NCBI GenBank assembly: GCA_018365455.1
Contig: JAGZJZ010000029.1
Span: forward strand, 1 to 64,000
Origin: Clostridiales bacterium
GTDB taxonomy: Bacteria > Bacillota > Clostridia > Lachnospirales > Lachnospiraceae
DNA length: 64,000 bases
Direction of reading: 5' to 3'
Below, one piece after another: positions 8,481-16,147 of this stretch. Position 1 is the first letter of the stretch. Each line of letters opens with the position of its first letter. The translations under genes and the position numbers were made by a program. Under the pieces are notes generated by a model, which ran no database searches, had not been told where the DNA came from, and saw only the letters and a list, made by a program, of their open reading frames with translations.

Positions 8481-9948
8481 GCAGGGAATTACTTTTCACA
8501 CAAGGGCAAATTCATATTTGTATGATACCGGAACAGGGAAAGTGGTCCAGCTGGAGGAGGCTGTGGCTCCGATTATTGATGCATTATTCAATCAGGATAT
8601 GGGTTTAGATGAATTTAAGGGGCTCATTAGCAATCAGGTACTGGCGGATTCAATAGCGGAATTTCTGGAGCAGGAGCACTTGCTTCAAAATCCGGAAATA
8701 ACTCATTTTGTAGATATGAAACCGTTTATGTCAGAAGAAGCTTTGGCGTGTGAACAGCTCATCATTGAATTGACCGGCAGATGTAATCTGCGCTGCAGAT
8801 ATTGCACCTATGGAGAACATTACGAAGGGACAAGGGAGTTTACAAGCGAGGATATTGATTTTGCCACGGCAAAGAAAGCCATTGATTATGCTTATAAACA
8901 TCGAAATTTGGAAGTGTTTGCGGTTACCTTTTATGGGGGAGAACCATTAATAAATTTCCATATTATGAAACAATGCATTGACTATTGTATCACAGAATAC
9001 GGAGAAACAAAGATTGACTTTAGCTTCACTACAAATCTAACGCTGATGACCAGGGAAATAGCAGAGTATCTGGTTCAAATTCCCAATATGAATATTGTTG
9101 TTAGCATAGACGGGCCTGAAAATATCCAGAACAAGAACCGGGTGTTTGCAAACGGCAAACCATCCTTTGAAGCAGCATTTAGAGGATTGAAACTGCTTTG
9201 TGAAGCAATTAGTAAGTACAAAAGTAAAACGCAACTACTGTTCAGCTCGGTTTTCATGCCGCCATTTACGGCTGAAAGATTTGATGAAATCAATGATTTC
9301 TTCGAGTCATTGGATTTTCTTCCAGAGGGAACAACCGTGTCCGCAACTTATCCCGCCCCAGGCTCTATACCGGACAGTGTTTTTGAAGAACTGAGGGAGC
9401 AAAATTATGACAGTTCGAAAGATATAAGCTGGGTCGACTGGGCGGTAAAAAAGGTTGAAAACAGTAATGATTTACCACAGACCCCCAATTTATATACTGT
9501 GTTTTTACAGCAGATACTGGTGGCAATACACCAACGCCGCCTAGTAAAGGAACCCATGGACAGATATCCCTATAACGCTTGCTGTATCCCGATACAAAGA
9601 CGGTTATATGTGTGTACCGACGGCTCATATAAAATCTGTGAAAAAATAGGTGAGTCTCCCGGCATCGGTTCCGTAGATACAGGTTTAGATTTTGATGCAA
9701 TCTCGGAATACTATTTGAGACAGTATGAAAGCCAGTCAATGAATGACTGTTCAAAATGCTGGGCTGTTACGCTGTGTGATATCTGCTATGCAGAATGTTA
9801 TAATGCAAAGGGCATAGATTTGGAGAAAAAAAGAAATCTGTGTAAAAATACACGTGAATCCGTATTAAATAAGCTATGTGTATATCACGATGTTATGGAA
9901 CGGTACCCCGAAATAATTAAACTGATTTCCACTATAGAAAGGCATTAA
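8416..9948 (+). CDS. Radical SAM/SPASM peptide maturase
   Basis: The ~510-residue enzyme has three parts. The first ~85 residues look like a peptide-recognition (RRE/PqqD-like) domain. The radical SAM core has the cluster motif CNLRCRYC (C123, C127, C130) and the FYGGEPL strand. The C-terminal SPASM domain (about 385-480) is cysteine-rich, with CTDGSYKICEKIGES and CSKC/CDICYAEC segments that bind auxiliary iron-sulfur clusters. Enzymes of this layout form thioether or related bonds on Cys-rich precursors. The start at 8416 (or 8419) is favoured by ATGGAGGA just upstream; this overlaps the exporter gene by 65 bases. It acts in the cytoplasm on the precursor encoded next. Confidence 0.9.
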   Translation: MMNKVNGQEQLLNRKREKDFSRQGITFHTRANSYLYDTGTGKVVQLEEAVAPIIDALFNQDMGLDEFKGLISNQVLADSIAEFLEQEHLLQNPEITHFVDMKPFMSEEALACEQLIIELTGRCNLRCRYCTYGEHYEGTREFTSEDIDFATAKKAIDYAYKHRNLEVFAVTFYGGEPLINFHIMKQCIDYCITEYGETKIDFSFTTNLTLMTREIAEYLVQIPNMNIVVSIDGPENIQNKNRVFANGKPSFEAAFRGLKLLCEAISKYKSKTQLLFSSVFMPPFTAERFDEINDFFESLDFLPEGTTVSATYPAPGSIPDSVFEELREQNYDSSKDISWVDWAVKKVENSNDLPQTPNLYTVFLQQILVAIHQRRLVKEPMDRYPYNACCIPIQRRLYVCTDGSYKICEKIGESPGIGSVDTGLDFDAISEYYLRQYESQSMNDCSKCWAVTLCDICYAECYNAKGIDLEKKRNLCKNTRESVLNKLCVYHDVMERYPEIIKLISTIERH

Positions 9949-10005
9949 AATTACTTTTGAATGAGAGTAGGCAGAGAAATACATAGATGAAAAGGAGAAC
10001 ACAAT

Positions 10006-10203
10006 ATGAAAATTATTAATCCATTGAACAGAACCCCTGAAACAGAAGAAACCATGGTTATGGCATGTCATTGTGTTTGTAACTCAGGCAGCGCTACTGC
10101 AAAGGCAGGAGGCTCTACTCATTCCAGCGGATGCGGCTGCAACTGCATCAGCGGCAATATTGCAAACAGAAGTGCCAACGGTACTTCAGCAAGCAATTAT
10201 TAA
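10006..10203 (+). CDS. Cys-rich RiPP precursor peptide, two CxCxC clusters
   Basis: This 65-residue peptide follows the maturase by 57 bp and has a good AAAAGGAG ribosome site. Residues 1-19 are an acidic leader (NPLNRTPETEETMVM). The core has six cysteines arranged as CHCVC (21-25) and CGCNC (43-47), separated by 17 small residues (Gly, Ser, Ala, Thr). A Ser/Asn/Ala tail ends in Tyr. No bulky hydrophobic core residues are present, unlike subtilosin or thuricin. The pattern resembles Cys-rich clostridial precursors processed by SPASM enzymes (Clo7bot/CLI_3235-like). That likeness is from memory, not a search. Thioether bonds are probable but their positions and the activity are unknown. Confidence 0.85.
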   Translation: MKIINPLNRTPETEETMVMACHCVCNSGSATAKAGGSTHSSGCGCNCISGNIANRSANGTSASNY

Positions 10204-10557
10204 TTCAGACCCGTTTCACAAGTACAGTTTATAGAATCTAATTTAACAATTATAGCCGTTATGTTAAATACGGCTTAGCATAATATACTCTGCCTACCTT
10301 CAGATACTGGGCATTATGGGTTAAGGGCCATAATGTCCAGAATTTAATCACAAATAAATCCATGCTCCCGCTTTATAAATCCGGGTTCTCTTTCGATCTC
10401 ACATATGTTCTCCGTTCCATATATTATATAACGCTTTAGATAATGTGTAAATTACAAAATCCAAGACCTACCACATTTTCACCCTTCTCAAAAGATGTTG
10501 AATATAGAAGCTTTGAAATTCTTGTAAAATATAAATTGAAAGACAGGAGGATATATA
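10204..10557. other. Gap between precursor and lipoprotein genes
   Basis: No further precursor copy or coding frame is convincing here. The gap holds one short imperfect hairpin (AGCCGT/ACGGCT at about 10251-10272), the stronger hairpin listed separately, and AT-rich sequence before the lipoprotein ribosome site. Confidence 0.5.
10307..10340 (+). terminator. Hairpin downstream of the precursor gene
   Basis: CTGGGCATTATGG pairs with CCATAATGTCCAG (13 bp, one wobble) around an eight-base loop. The T tract is poor (AATTTAATC), so it may act as an mRNA 3' stabiliser or partial terminator rather than a full stop. It would favour a high level of precursor message. Confidence 0.5.
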
Positions 10558-11082
10558 ATGAAGAAATTATTGAGCTTGTTACTTATTATAATTGTTATTT
10601 GTACCGGTTGTTCCGCAAATCAAACGGAAAATCAAAATGAGGATCATAAAACAGAAAATAAGCAGGAGAAAACGACGGAAAGCATGATGTCAGAAAAAAG
10701 TACGGAAGCTGATAGTTCCGCCTTAGCTGGCGATAGTTCTAAGGCTAATACGGACTATGGAAAAACAGCAGCTGAGTTTCTTTCCTCTGCGCCGGTTGAA
10801 GGGAAGGTTACAAATCTGACGGACTCAAGTTTTGTAACGGAACCAGCATTTGCCACCGGAAATTCAGACGGTGGAGAAATAACCAATGTTGTATACGATC
10901 CGGAAGCAGTAAGTATTAAAACGGCATATGTAAAATCAGATGGAAGTTCCTATTCTATTAGCGACGGACAACAAAGTGATCTGAAGGAAGGTTCCAGTGT
11001 ATTGGTCTATGGTGAGCCACAAGATGGAGGAGCCTTTAATGCTACAGAAATCATAATTGTGAAGTATGGGAATCAGGAATAA
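10558..11082 (+). CDS. Small secreted lipoprotein, unknown function
   Basis: The 174-residue protein has a lipoprotein signal: lysines, a hydrophobic run and the lipobox CTGC with the modified cysteine at about 18. A long charged Glu/Lys/Ser/Thr linker (about 20-65) follows. The C-terminal ~110-residue compact domain carries EGKVTNLTDSSFV and SSVLVYGEPQDGG, perhaps an OB-like beta fold. It lies after the RiPP cluster but 354 bp away and with its own ribosome site (ACAGGAGG). An immunity or peptide-sequestering role is possible from position alone. Nothing in the sequence proves it. A long inverted repeat follows the stop. Confidence 0.7.
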   Translation: MKKLLSLLLIIIVICTGCSANQTENQNEDHKTENKQEKTTESMMSEKSTEADSSALAGDSSKANTDYGKTAAEFLSSAPVEGKVTNLTDSSFVTEPAFATGNSDGGEITNVVYDPEAVSIKTAYVKSDGSSYSISDGQQSDLKEGSSVLVYGEPQDGGAFNATEIIIVKYGNQE

Positions 11083-11088
11083 CAAAAC

Positions 11089-11152
11089 AGGGAATTTACT
11101 CCAACCAGTTTACGCAGTCCGCTGCGCCTCATGGTTCTGGGGTAAATTCCCT
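11089..11152 (+). terminator. Long hairpin after the lipoprotein gene
   Basis: AGGGAATTTAC at 11089 pairs with GTAAATTCCCT ending at 11152, with neighbouring CC/GG extending the stem. The inner region is GC-rich and can fold on itself. The sequence after it (ATTTATG) is only weakly T-rich. It lies between convergent genes. Confidence 0.55.
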
Positions 11153-11190
11153 ATTTATGCGTAAAGAGAACGTCTGGAATCATTTGGTCC

Positions 11191-11214
11191 AGAGCGTGTT
11201 TGAAAACACGCTCT
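11191..11214 (-). terminator. Perfect hairpin overlapping the kinase stop codon
   Basis: AGAGCGTGTTT and AAACACGCTCT form an 11-bp perfect stem around GA. The stem includes the first base of the stop codon of the minus-strand kinase gene (11213-11215). There is no T tract on either side, so it may end or protect the kinase mRNA. Confidence 0.45.
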
Positions 11215-12529
11215 AGGATGAAATGGTGAGTGGAAATGAAATCATGATTTTAAACTCGGATTTGTCATCAAGGTGTAAAGTACCATTGTATTTTTTGACT
11301 ATTTTCTTGATATTTTGTAACCCATATCCATGTTCGGAAGTAGCTCTTGCTGTTGAATAGAACTTTTTCTGACTGAACTTTTTATTATAAGTGTTGGATA
11401 TCATCACAAACACCTGATTGGACTTCTGAAGCATTTTTACCTTGATAATAGCTTCCTTTCGATCTTCCAAACATAAACATGCATTGATTGCATTATCTAA
11501 AGCGTTTTCAAACAGGGAAAATATATCCGGAAAGGATATAAAATCAAATGCCCCATAACGTATATCGACCATAAAGTCTATCCCATATGAAATACACTTC
11601 TCATTAGTTTGGTTTAATATTAACTGCAATGGCTTGGACTCTACAAATATAAACCGATTCGCTTCCTGGATATTTTCCTTCATCTGTTCAACGTATTTTA
11701 ATGCGGTATCCTGCGTAATGGAGCTTTCTAGAACCATTCGGATCAAGCCATTTAGTTGTGCATCATAATCATGCATAAGGCCTTTCATTTCTTTTATATG
11801 TTCATCTTTCAGCTTCATAATTGCGTCGGCTTTACTTTGCTGTAGACGAAGCTCATTCAATTGGGACTGCGCAATATATTTCTTTTCTGTGCTTGTTTCT
11901 CCCAGGAAAAACCCTATATTTGCTACAATAATTAATATGTATAAGATAAAATTTACAAAGGCATCTTGTCTTGATTTGGCAATGCATGCATCAGCGTATA
12001 AAGTATAATACACAAAGATGATTGAGATAATGGGGAACAAAATAGACCATCCATTACTGTTAAGGTTGATTTGCGTATTACCGATAAATCTTTTGCTGAG
12101 GATGTTATGTCCGATTTTTAAAACAACATAAAAAAGTCCAGAACCAATAAGATTGAAACCGGCATTATTAATTGTTGTTGTCAGAACATTAGACATATTA
12201 TCATTTAACATGGTGGCTAATACAATGATTGGGAAAAATTCGCATATCACAGATAAAATGATGGAAACAAATGAGGTCACAAGCTTTTCTGACCATCGTG
12301 CAACAAATAAAACGTGGTTCAAAAACAAAGCTCCGCAGAGGCTGAAAATGGTGTTAATCCATGCAACATGAAAGGAATTTACGATAAGCAGCAAAAGTGA
12401 GATTCCAGCTGTAGATAATATTAAGCGCTTATTTGATTTTTTTCGTCTTTCAAAAAACCAGGAAAATACCCAGGCGCAAAGGTAATAATCAATAATACAT
12501 TTAAAAAAAGATAGGAAATATACAATCAT
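11213..12529 (-). CDS. AgrC-like GHKL sensor histidine kinase
   Basis: The 438-residue protein has six or seven N-terminal membrane segments (1-200), a coiled linker, and a cytoplasmic GHKL kinase domain. The phospho-acceptor region reads MHDYDAQLNGLIRMV, with the His-Asp-Tyr order of AgrC kinases. The N box is FENALDNAINACL, and the G box is HGYGLQNIKKIV near the C terminus. It is the last gene of the XRE, response regulator, kinase operon, one base after the regulator. It should sense the cyclic peptide made from the divergent agrD/agrB genes and phosphorylate the LytTR regulator. The match is by topology, motifs and context. Confidence 0.87.
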   Translation of the reverse strand: MIVYFLSFFKCIIDYYLCAWVFSWFFERRKKSNKRLILSTAGISLLLLIVNSFHVAWINTIFSLCGALFLNHVLFVARWSEKLVTSFVSIILSVICEFFPIIVLATMLNDNMSNVLTTTINNAGFNLIGSGLFYVVLKIGHNILSKRFIGNTQINLNSNGWSILFPIISIIFVYYTLYADACIAKSRQDAFVNFILYILIIVANIGFFLGETSTEKKYIAQSQLNELRLQQSKADAIMKLKDEHIKEMKGLMHDYDAQLNGLIRMVLESSITQDTALKYVEQMKENIQEANRFIFVESKPLQLILNQTNEKCISYGIDFMVDIRYGAFDFISFPDIFSLFENALDNAINACLCLEDRKEAIIKVKMLQKSNQVFVMISNTYNKKFSQKKFYSTARATSEHGYGLQNIKKIVKKYNGTLHLDDKSEFKIMISFPLTISS

Positions 12530-12530
12530 A

Positions 12531-13232
12531 TCATCTACCTACATACTCAAAAAAATCAGAGAAAAACTGTACTTTATATTGCCTGCTGACAGAAATTGTT
12601 TCCCCGTTTATTACCGTTACATCATTCTTTTTTGCCTCTGAAATTTTATCGTAGTTCACAATGCATCCTTTCTGGGCATATCCAAACTGATAATGAGGCA
12701 ATTGTAAATAAAAATTTTTGAGTGTTTCCCAGGTTTCAAACGTTATTGTCTCTAATACCACCAGACGCTTTCTATTGACGGACTGAATATAAATAATTTC
12801 GTTGATATGTATAATTTCTGTTCCATATTGTTCTTTCACCAATAATACTTTTGAACTGTTTTTTAACTTTGCTATAGCCTCGTTAAGTACCGCATAGATC
12901 TCCTTTTTAGAAGTTGGTTTAACAATGTAGCGATAGGCGCCCACAGTATAGCCTTCAATTGTCTTTGTGTCCAGAGAAGTGAGCAATATAATGATGCACT
13001 CACTGCCTTTTTGCCGTATCTTTCTTGCAATTTCGATCCCAATATCCTTACGGTTAAAACGTATATCAAGAAATAAAATATCATACTTTTCAGTTGATGC
13101 CAAGAGAGACTCAGCAGTAATAAAATATATTAAATTAATTTCTTCATTTGTAAATATGGAATAAGCCATAATAATTTCAGCTAACTGCTTATGAATAAAT
13201 CTATCATCATCACAGATTGCAATTCTAATCAT
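12531..13232 (-). CDS. AgrA-like LytTR response regulator
   Basis: The 233-residue protein has an N-terminal receiver with the acidic pair CDDD at 8-11, the phosphorylation aspartate in LFLDIRF near 57, and the T/S switch in ILLTSLD. The C-terminal LytTR domain (about 135-233) contains INEIIYIQSVNRKRLVV and QKGCIVNYDKI, typical of AgrA-type beta-fold DNA binders. Its start overlaps the end of the XRE gene by eight bases, so the two are probably translationally coupled. A pair of nine-base direct repeats with a 12-bp spacer in the divergent promoter region (13682-13711) has the geometry that this family binds. Confidence 0.9.
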   Translation of the reverse strand: MIRIAICDDDRFIHKQLAEIIMAYSIFTNEEINLIYFITAESLLASTEKYDILFLDIRFNRKDIGIEIARKIRQKGSECIIILLTSLDTKTIEGYTVGAYRYIVKPTSKKEIYAVLNEAIAKLKNSSKVLLVKEQYGTEIIHINEIIYIQSVNRKRLVVLETITFETWETLKNFYLQLPHYQFGYAQKGCIVNYDKISEAKKNDVTVINGETISVSRQYKVQFFSDFFEYVGR

Positions 13233-13566
13233 TGTCTGATTCCTTCCCTAACTGTGTAAGTAATGTACGATAGCTTTCCAGTACAGTTGATAAATACTTC
13301 ACTTCATTATGGCTGAAATCAGATAGCAGATAACTGATTTTATTTTTGTCTTTTTCATCTTGCCTGCCAATAATGTAGTCGCTGCTAACACCAAGTGCGC
13401 GGCACAGTGAAGCTAATGTGTCTATACGGAAATTGGATTTTCCACGTTCAATTTTCTTTATGGCTTCAATTGATAATTCACATGTTTCAGCAAGTTCAGA
13501 AATAGTCATCCCTTTTTCAATTCTCAATTCACGGACACGCTTTGCTGCAATTTTATTTACTGTCAT
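13225..13566 (-). CDS. XRE-family regulator at the head of the agr operon
   Basis: The 113-residue protein has a helix-turn-helix of the Cro/CI type in residues 6-68 (AKRVRELRIEKGMTISELAE, then LASLCRALGVSSDYIIG). A charged helical tail of ~45 residues may dimerise. It is the first gene of the minus-strand operon with the response regulator and kinase, and overlaps the regulator gene by eight bases. An XRE gene inside an agr locus is not part of the textbook Staphylococcus arrangement, so it probably adds a repressor input to the same divergent promoter. Its target is inferred from position. Confidence 0.85.
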   Translation of the reverse strand: MTVNKIAAKRVRELRIEKGMTISELAETCELSIEAIKKIERGKSNFRIDTLASLCRALGVSSDYIIGRQDEKDKNKISYLLSDFSHNEVKYLSTVLESYRTLLTQLGKESDND

Positions 13567-13681
13567 CTCTCATAACCTCAATTCAGATCCCCACATCATA
13601 AAGTAATATTAATTTTTATACTATCAGTATTTTGCACAAGTTTAAAGGTACTTTAGTTGTACAAAATATTTACTATAGTAC

Positions 13682-13711
13682 ACTTTAATTATATGAATAA
13701 GCGCTTTAATT
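13682..13711. promoter_or_regulatory. Candidate LytTR (AgrA-type) direct-repeat site
   Basis: ACTTTAATT (13682-13690) and GCTTTAATT (13703-13711) are nine-base direct repeats separated by exactly 12 bp. That gives the 21-bp pitch used by AgrA-family LytTR dimers. A third related copy, ACTTTAGTT, lies at 13650-13658, 32 bp (three turns) upstream of the first. The repeats sit between the divergent XRE operon and agrD. The assignment is geometric; the base match to known AgrA sites is only partial. Confidence 0.45.
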
Positions 13712-13820
13712 TAGAAGTTGTATTTCAGACGATAAAACTTGCATTTGGAACAATCTCTATTCTAAAAAGAACTTTTTATGTCATAATATTAATATCTTAA
13801 AAAAGAAAGGAATGAGTATC

Positions 13821-13976
13821 ATGAAAACAAAAAACACAAAAAAGTATGCACTTCAAAGCCTCATGAGTCTGGCAGATATCCTTGCCATGTTAAACGTTAA
13901 CACCACCTGTACGGGCCCTGGATTCCAACCGAAATTGCCGAAGGCAGCAGAGAAATACAAACGCGGCTATAGATGA
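13821..13976 (+). CDS. agrD: AgrD-like cyclic peptide autoinducer precursor
   Basis: The peptide has 51 residues, too short for most gene callers. It starts at the ATG ten bases after AAAGG; an upstream in-frame ATG at 13812 is too close to that site. An N-terminal amphipathic segment (YALQSLMSLADILAMLNV) is followed by NTTCTGPG and then FQPKLPKAAEKYKRGYR. The x-Q-P-K-x-P block after a five-residue Cys ring is the hallmark of clostridial AgrD peptides. The signal is therefore probably a thiolactone closed from the cysteine to the glycine of CTGPG. The tail is basic rather than acidic. The stop overlaps the agrB start (ATGA). Confidence 0.82.
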   Translation: MKTKNTKKYALQSLMSLADILAMLNVNTTCTGPGFQPKLPKAAEKYKRGYR

Positions 13977-14575
13977 GGCTGGCTGCGCGCCTCGTAGGTG
14001 AGGCTATCGACTTTGGAATTATATCCAAGGAGGAACAAGAGTTATATGTTTGTACTTTATGCACTATGGGGTTTGGTGCAATTACCTGGGCTACATTGCT
14101 AATTCTGGGTTACTTGTTTCATTGTTTTTGGGGCTGTGTAATGTTTCTTATTCTCTATCTGCCACTGAGGATATTTGCCGGAGGTTTGCACTGTAATAAT
14201 CGAAGAAATTGTTATACTTTGTCTGTTGTAATATTTGCTGCAATGATAGTTACATATCACATGGTGGGAAGCGCTTCTTCAATTTGGCTGGACATTCCAC
14301 TATATATAGCGGCAGCTGTGATCATTATAATGGCTCCTGTGGAAGATAAAAATAAGCCGTTGGAGTATGCAGAGGCTCGACATCACAGAAGAATGGCAAT
14401 GTTTATTCTGCTGATTGAAATGTCGGTATTGTTTTGCATTCAAATATTGTTTCAAAACAGATTAACCAGGGAAATTATCTTTTTTTCAACGATTCCATAT
14501 AAGCTGCTTGCCCTTCAATTAATTCTGGGTGCAGTAAAAAACAAATATTTCGTACCAGCAAAATCTGAAGAATAG
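13973..14575 (+). CDS. agrB: AgrB-like membrane peptidase
   Basis: The 200-residue integral membrane protease has about five to six hydrophobic segments. The catalytic pair is visible in GGLHCNNRRNC, a histidine and a cysteine seven residues apart as in AgrB, preceded by the conserved LRIFAGG. A later APVEDKNKPL loop is also family-typical. It should cut the AgrD tail, form the thiolactone and pass the peptide out. Its first codon overlaps the agrD stop, giving translational coupling. The operon ends at a strong terminator at 14674-14718. Confidence 0.93.
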   Translation: MRLAARLVGEAIDFGIISKEEQELYVCTLCTMGFGAITWATLLILGYLFHCFWGCVMFLILYLPLRIFAGGLHCNNRRNCYTLSVVIFAAMIVTYHMVGSASSIWLDIPLYIAAAVIIIMAPVEDKNKPLEYAEARHHRRMAMFILLIEMSVLFCIQILFQNRLTREIIFFSTIPYKLLALQLILGAVKNKYFVPAKSEE

Positions 14576-14673
14576 CTACAGTTTAATATATGTCTCAAAT
14601 AGCACAGGGGCATAGAGTATGAACCAAGCGTGATAAGAGCCTGTACCATCCGGCATATTTATTGTGCGTGATC

Positions 14674-14718
14674 GGAGAATGAGCCGTAACATAATCGTTA
14701 CGGCTCATTCTCCTTTTT
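14674..14718 (+). terminator. Rho-independent terminator of the agrDB operon
   Basis: A perfect 17-bp stem (GGAGAATGAGCCGTAAC with its complement) closes a six-base loop and is followed by five T. It is one of the strongest terminators in the window. Confidence 0.92.
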
Positions 14719-14759
14719 AAACTAAAACCCATCCCAATTTTAAACAATTTAACCGTATT

Positions 14760-14789
14760 TTGTAAGCACCAGTCTTTCTGATCTATGAT
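14760..14789 (+). promoter_or_regulatory. Possible promoter of the beta-lactamase-like gene
   Basis: TTGTAA (14760-14765) and TATGAT (14784-14789) lie 18 bp apart, about 90 bp before the start codon. The -35 box is imperfect. Confidence 0.4.
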
Positions 14790-14876
14790 ATGATGATCTA
14801 AATATGAAATTCCGCGGCAGAAAGCAGAGTATCGGAACTGCAGCGCCGGGAAAAAGTAACCTGGGAGGGAAAGAAG

Positions 14877-16055
14877 ATGAAAAGTATAGACGAATTAATA
14901 TGGAAAGAGATAAAACACAATCAGATCAAGGGTGCCCAGCTGGGGGTGTATCAAAATGGATTACCTGTATTTGAACATGCTTATGGCTATCCGGCGGAGA
15001 CCATATACCGGCTGTATTCCCTGAGTAAGCCGGTGGCAGCTGTGGCGGCAATGCTGTTGGTGGAGCAGGGAAAGCTGGATCTCTTAAGCCCAGTCAGTGA
15101 ATTTTTAGAGGAATTTCAAGAAATGAAGGTCTGGACGCCGAAAGGACTTGTAGCATTGGAGAGACCGGTTCGGGTTAGGGAATTGTTGAATATGACGGCG
15201 GGCATTGTATATCCTGATGAGGACGGACCTGGAAGGTTCATGCAGGAGGCGTTTGATGATATTCAGAGGAGAGCAGATACGGAGGAAGGCTATTCCACAA
15301 GGGAGGTTATGAGTATCATCGCCGGGCAGCCGCTGGCATTCCAGCCAGGGGAGAACTTCCGCTATGGGCTGTGCGCAGATGTTCTTGGCGGTGTGATAGA
15401 AGTCATAACAGGTCAGAAGTTAAGTGCATTTTATCAGGAAAATATCTTTGACAAGCTGGATATGGAGGATACGGGATTTTTTGTACCCAGGGGAAAACAG
15501 AAGCGTCTTGCAGAACTTTATTGCAAAAAGGAAACCCCGGAAGGAACCGTGCTTTTGCCCGATGGGAACCGTCACCTGGGACTTGGTTACGGGCTGGTGC
15601 CGCCGGCATTTGAATCGGCAGGAGCCGGACTTTACGCTACTTTAGAAGATTACTCACATTTTGCCAATATGCTGGCGGCAAAAGGAGTCTATAAAAATCG
15701 GCGCATTCTGTCTGAAAAGACGGTGGAGATGCTTGGTGTAAATCAACTGGGAGAGAGGCAGAGGCAGGAGCTTTGTAAATCATTTATCCATTTAAGAGGA
15801 TTTGGATACGGCAATCTCATGCGTATTCATATGGAGCCCGGTATTTCCGGCATGAATGCACCGGCAGGAGAATTTGGCTGGGATGGCTGGAGTGGTCCTT
15901 ACTGCTCCATTGATCTGGCCAGTCAGCAGGTGGTGCTGTATATGACTCAAATCAGTGCTTATTCCGGCTGGGAACTCCTGGGGAAGATTAAAAATATCGT
16001 TGCTGACGGTAAGAAAAACAGTTGTAAATATTCGGATTTCGAACAAAATGAGTGA
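14877..16055 (+). CDS. Serine hydrolase of the class C beta-lactamase/DD-peptidase fold
   Basis: The 392-residue protein shows the SxxK nucleophile motif as SLSK near residue 50 (RLYSLSKPVAAVAAM), followed by the helix VEQGKLDLLSPVSEFLPEF-like segment usual in the family. A YGL motif (FRYGLCADVLGGVIE) follows, and a C-terminal GWDGWSG that stands for the third conserved element. No signal peptide is seen, so it may act in the cytoplasm as an esterase or peptidase, rather than as a resistance enzyme. It begins behind GGGAGGG. It lies 92 bp before the sugar-binding gene and may or may not share its message. The substrate is unknown. Confidence 0.85.
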   Translation: MKSIDELIWKEIKHNQIKGAQLGVYQNGLPVFEHAYGYPAETIYRLYSLSKPVAAVAAMLLVEQGKLDLLSPVSEFLEEFQEMKVWTPKGLVALERPVRVRELLNMTAGIVYPDEDGPGRFMQEAFDDIQRRADTEEGYSTREVMSIIAGQPLAFQPGENFRYGLCADVLGGVIEVITGQKLSAFYQENIFDKLDMEDTGFFVPRGKQKRLAELYCKKETPEGTVLLPDGNRHLGLGYGLVPPAFESAGAGLYATLEDYSHFANMLAAKGVYKNRRILSEKTVEMLGVNQLGERQRQELCKSFIHLRGFGYGNLMRIHMEPGISGMNAPAGEFGWDGWSGPYCSIDLASQQVVLYMTQISAYSGWELLGKIKNIVADGKKNSCKYSDFEQNE

Positions 16056-16147
16056 ATCTTGAAATCAATATCCCTAAATCTTTGTGATATCATAAATTCA
16101 TCAAGAAAACAAAGGTTCTGAAACAGGAGGACGAAAGGAAGGGTATT

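Larger units (their letters stand above)
14576..14876. other. Intergenic region after agrB
   Basis: The 301-bp gap has no coding frame of note. It carries the agrB terminator and a possible promoter for the beta-lactamase-like gene, both listed separately. Confidence 0.5.

Noticed and set aside
10443..10640. Possible 65-codon peptide before the lipoprotein
   Set aside because: It overlaps the lipoprotein start in another frame, has no ribosome site, and lacks RiPP features.
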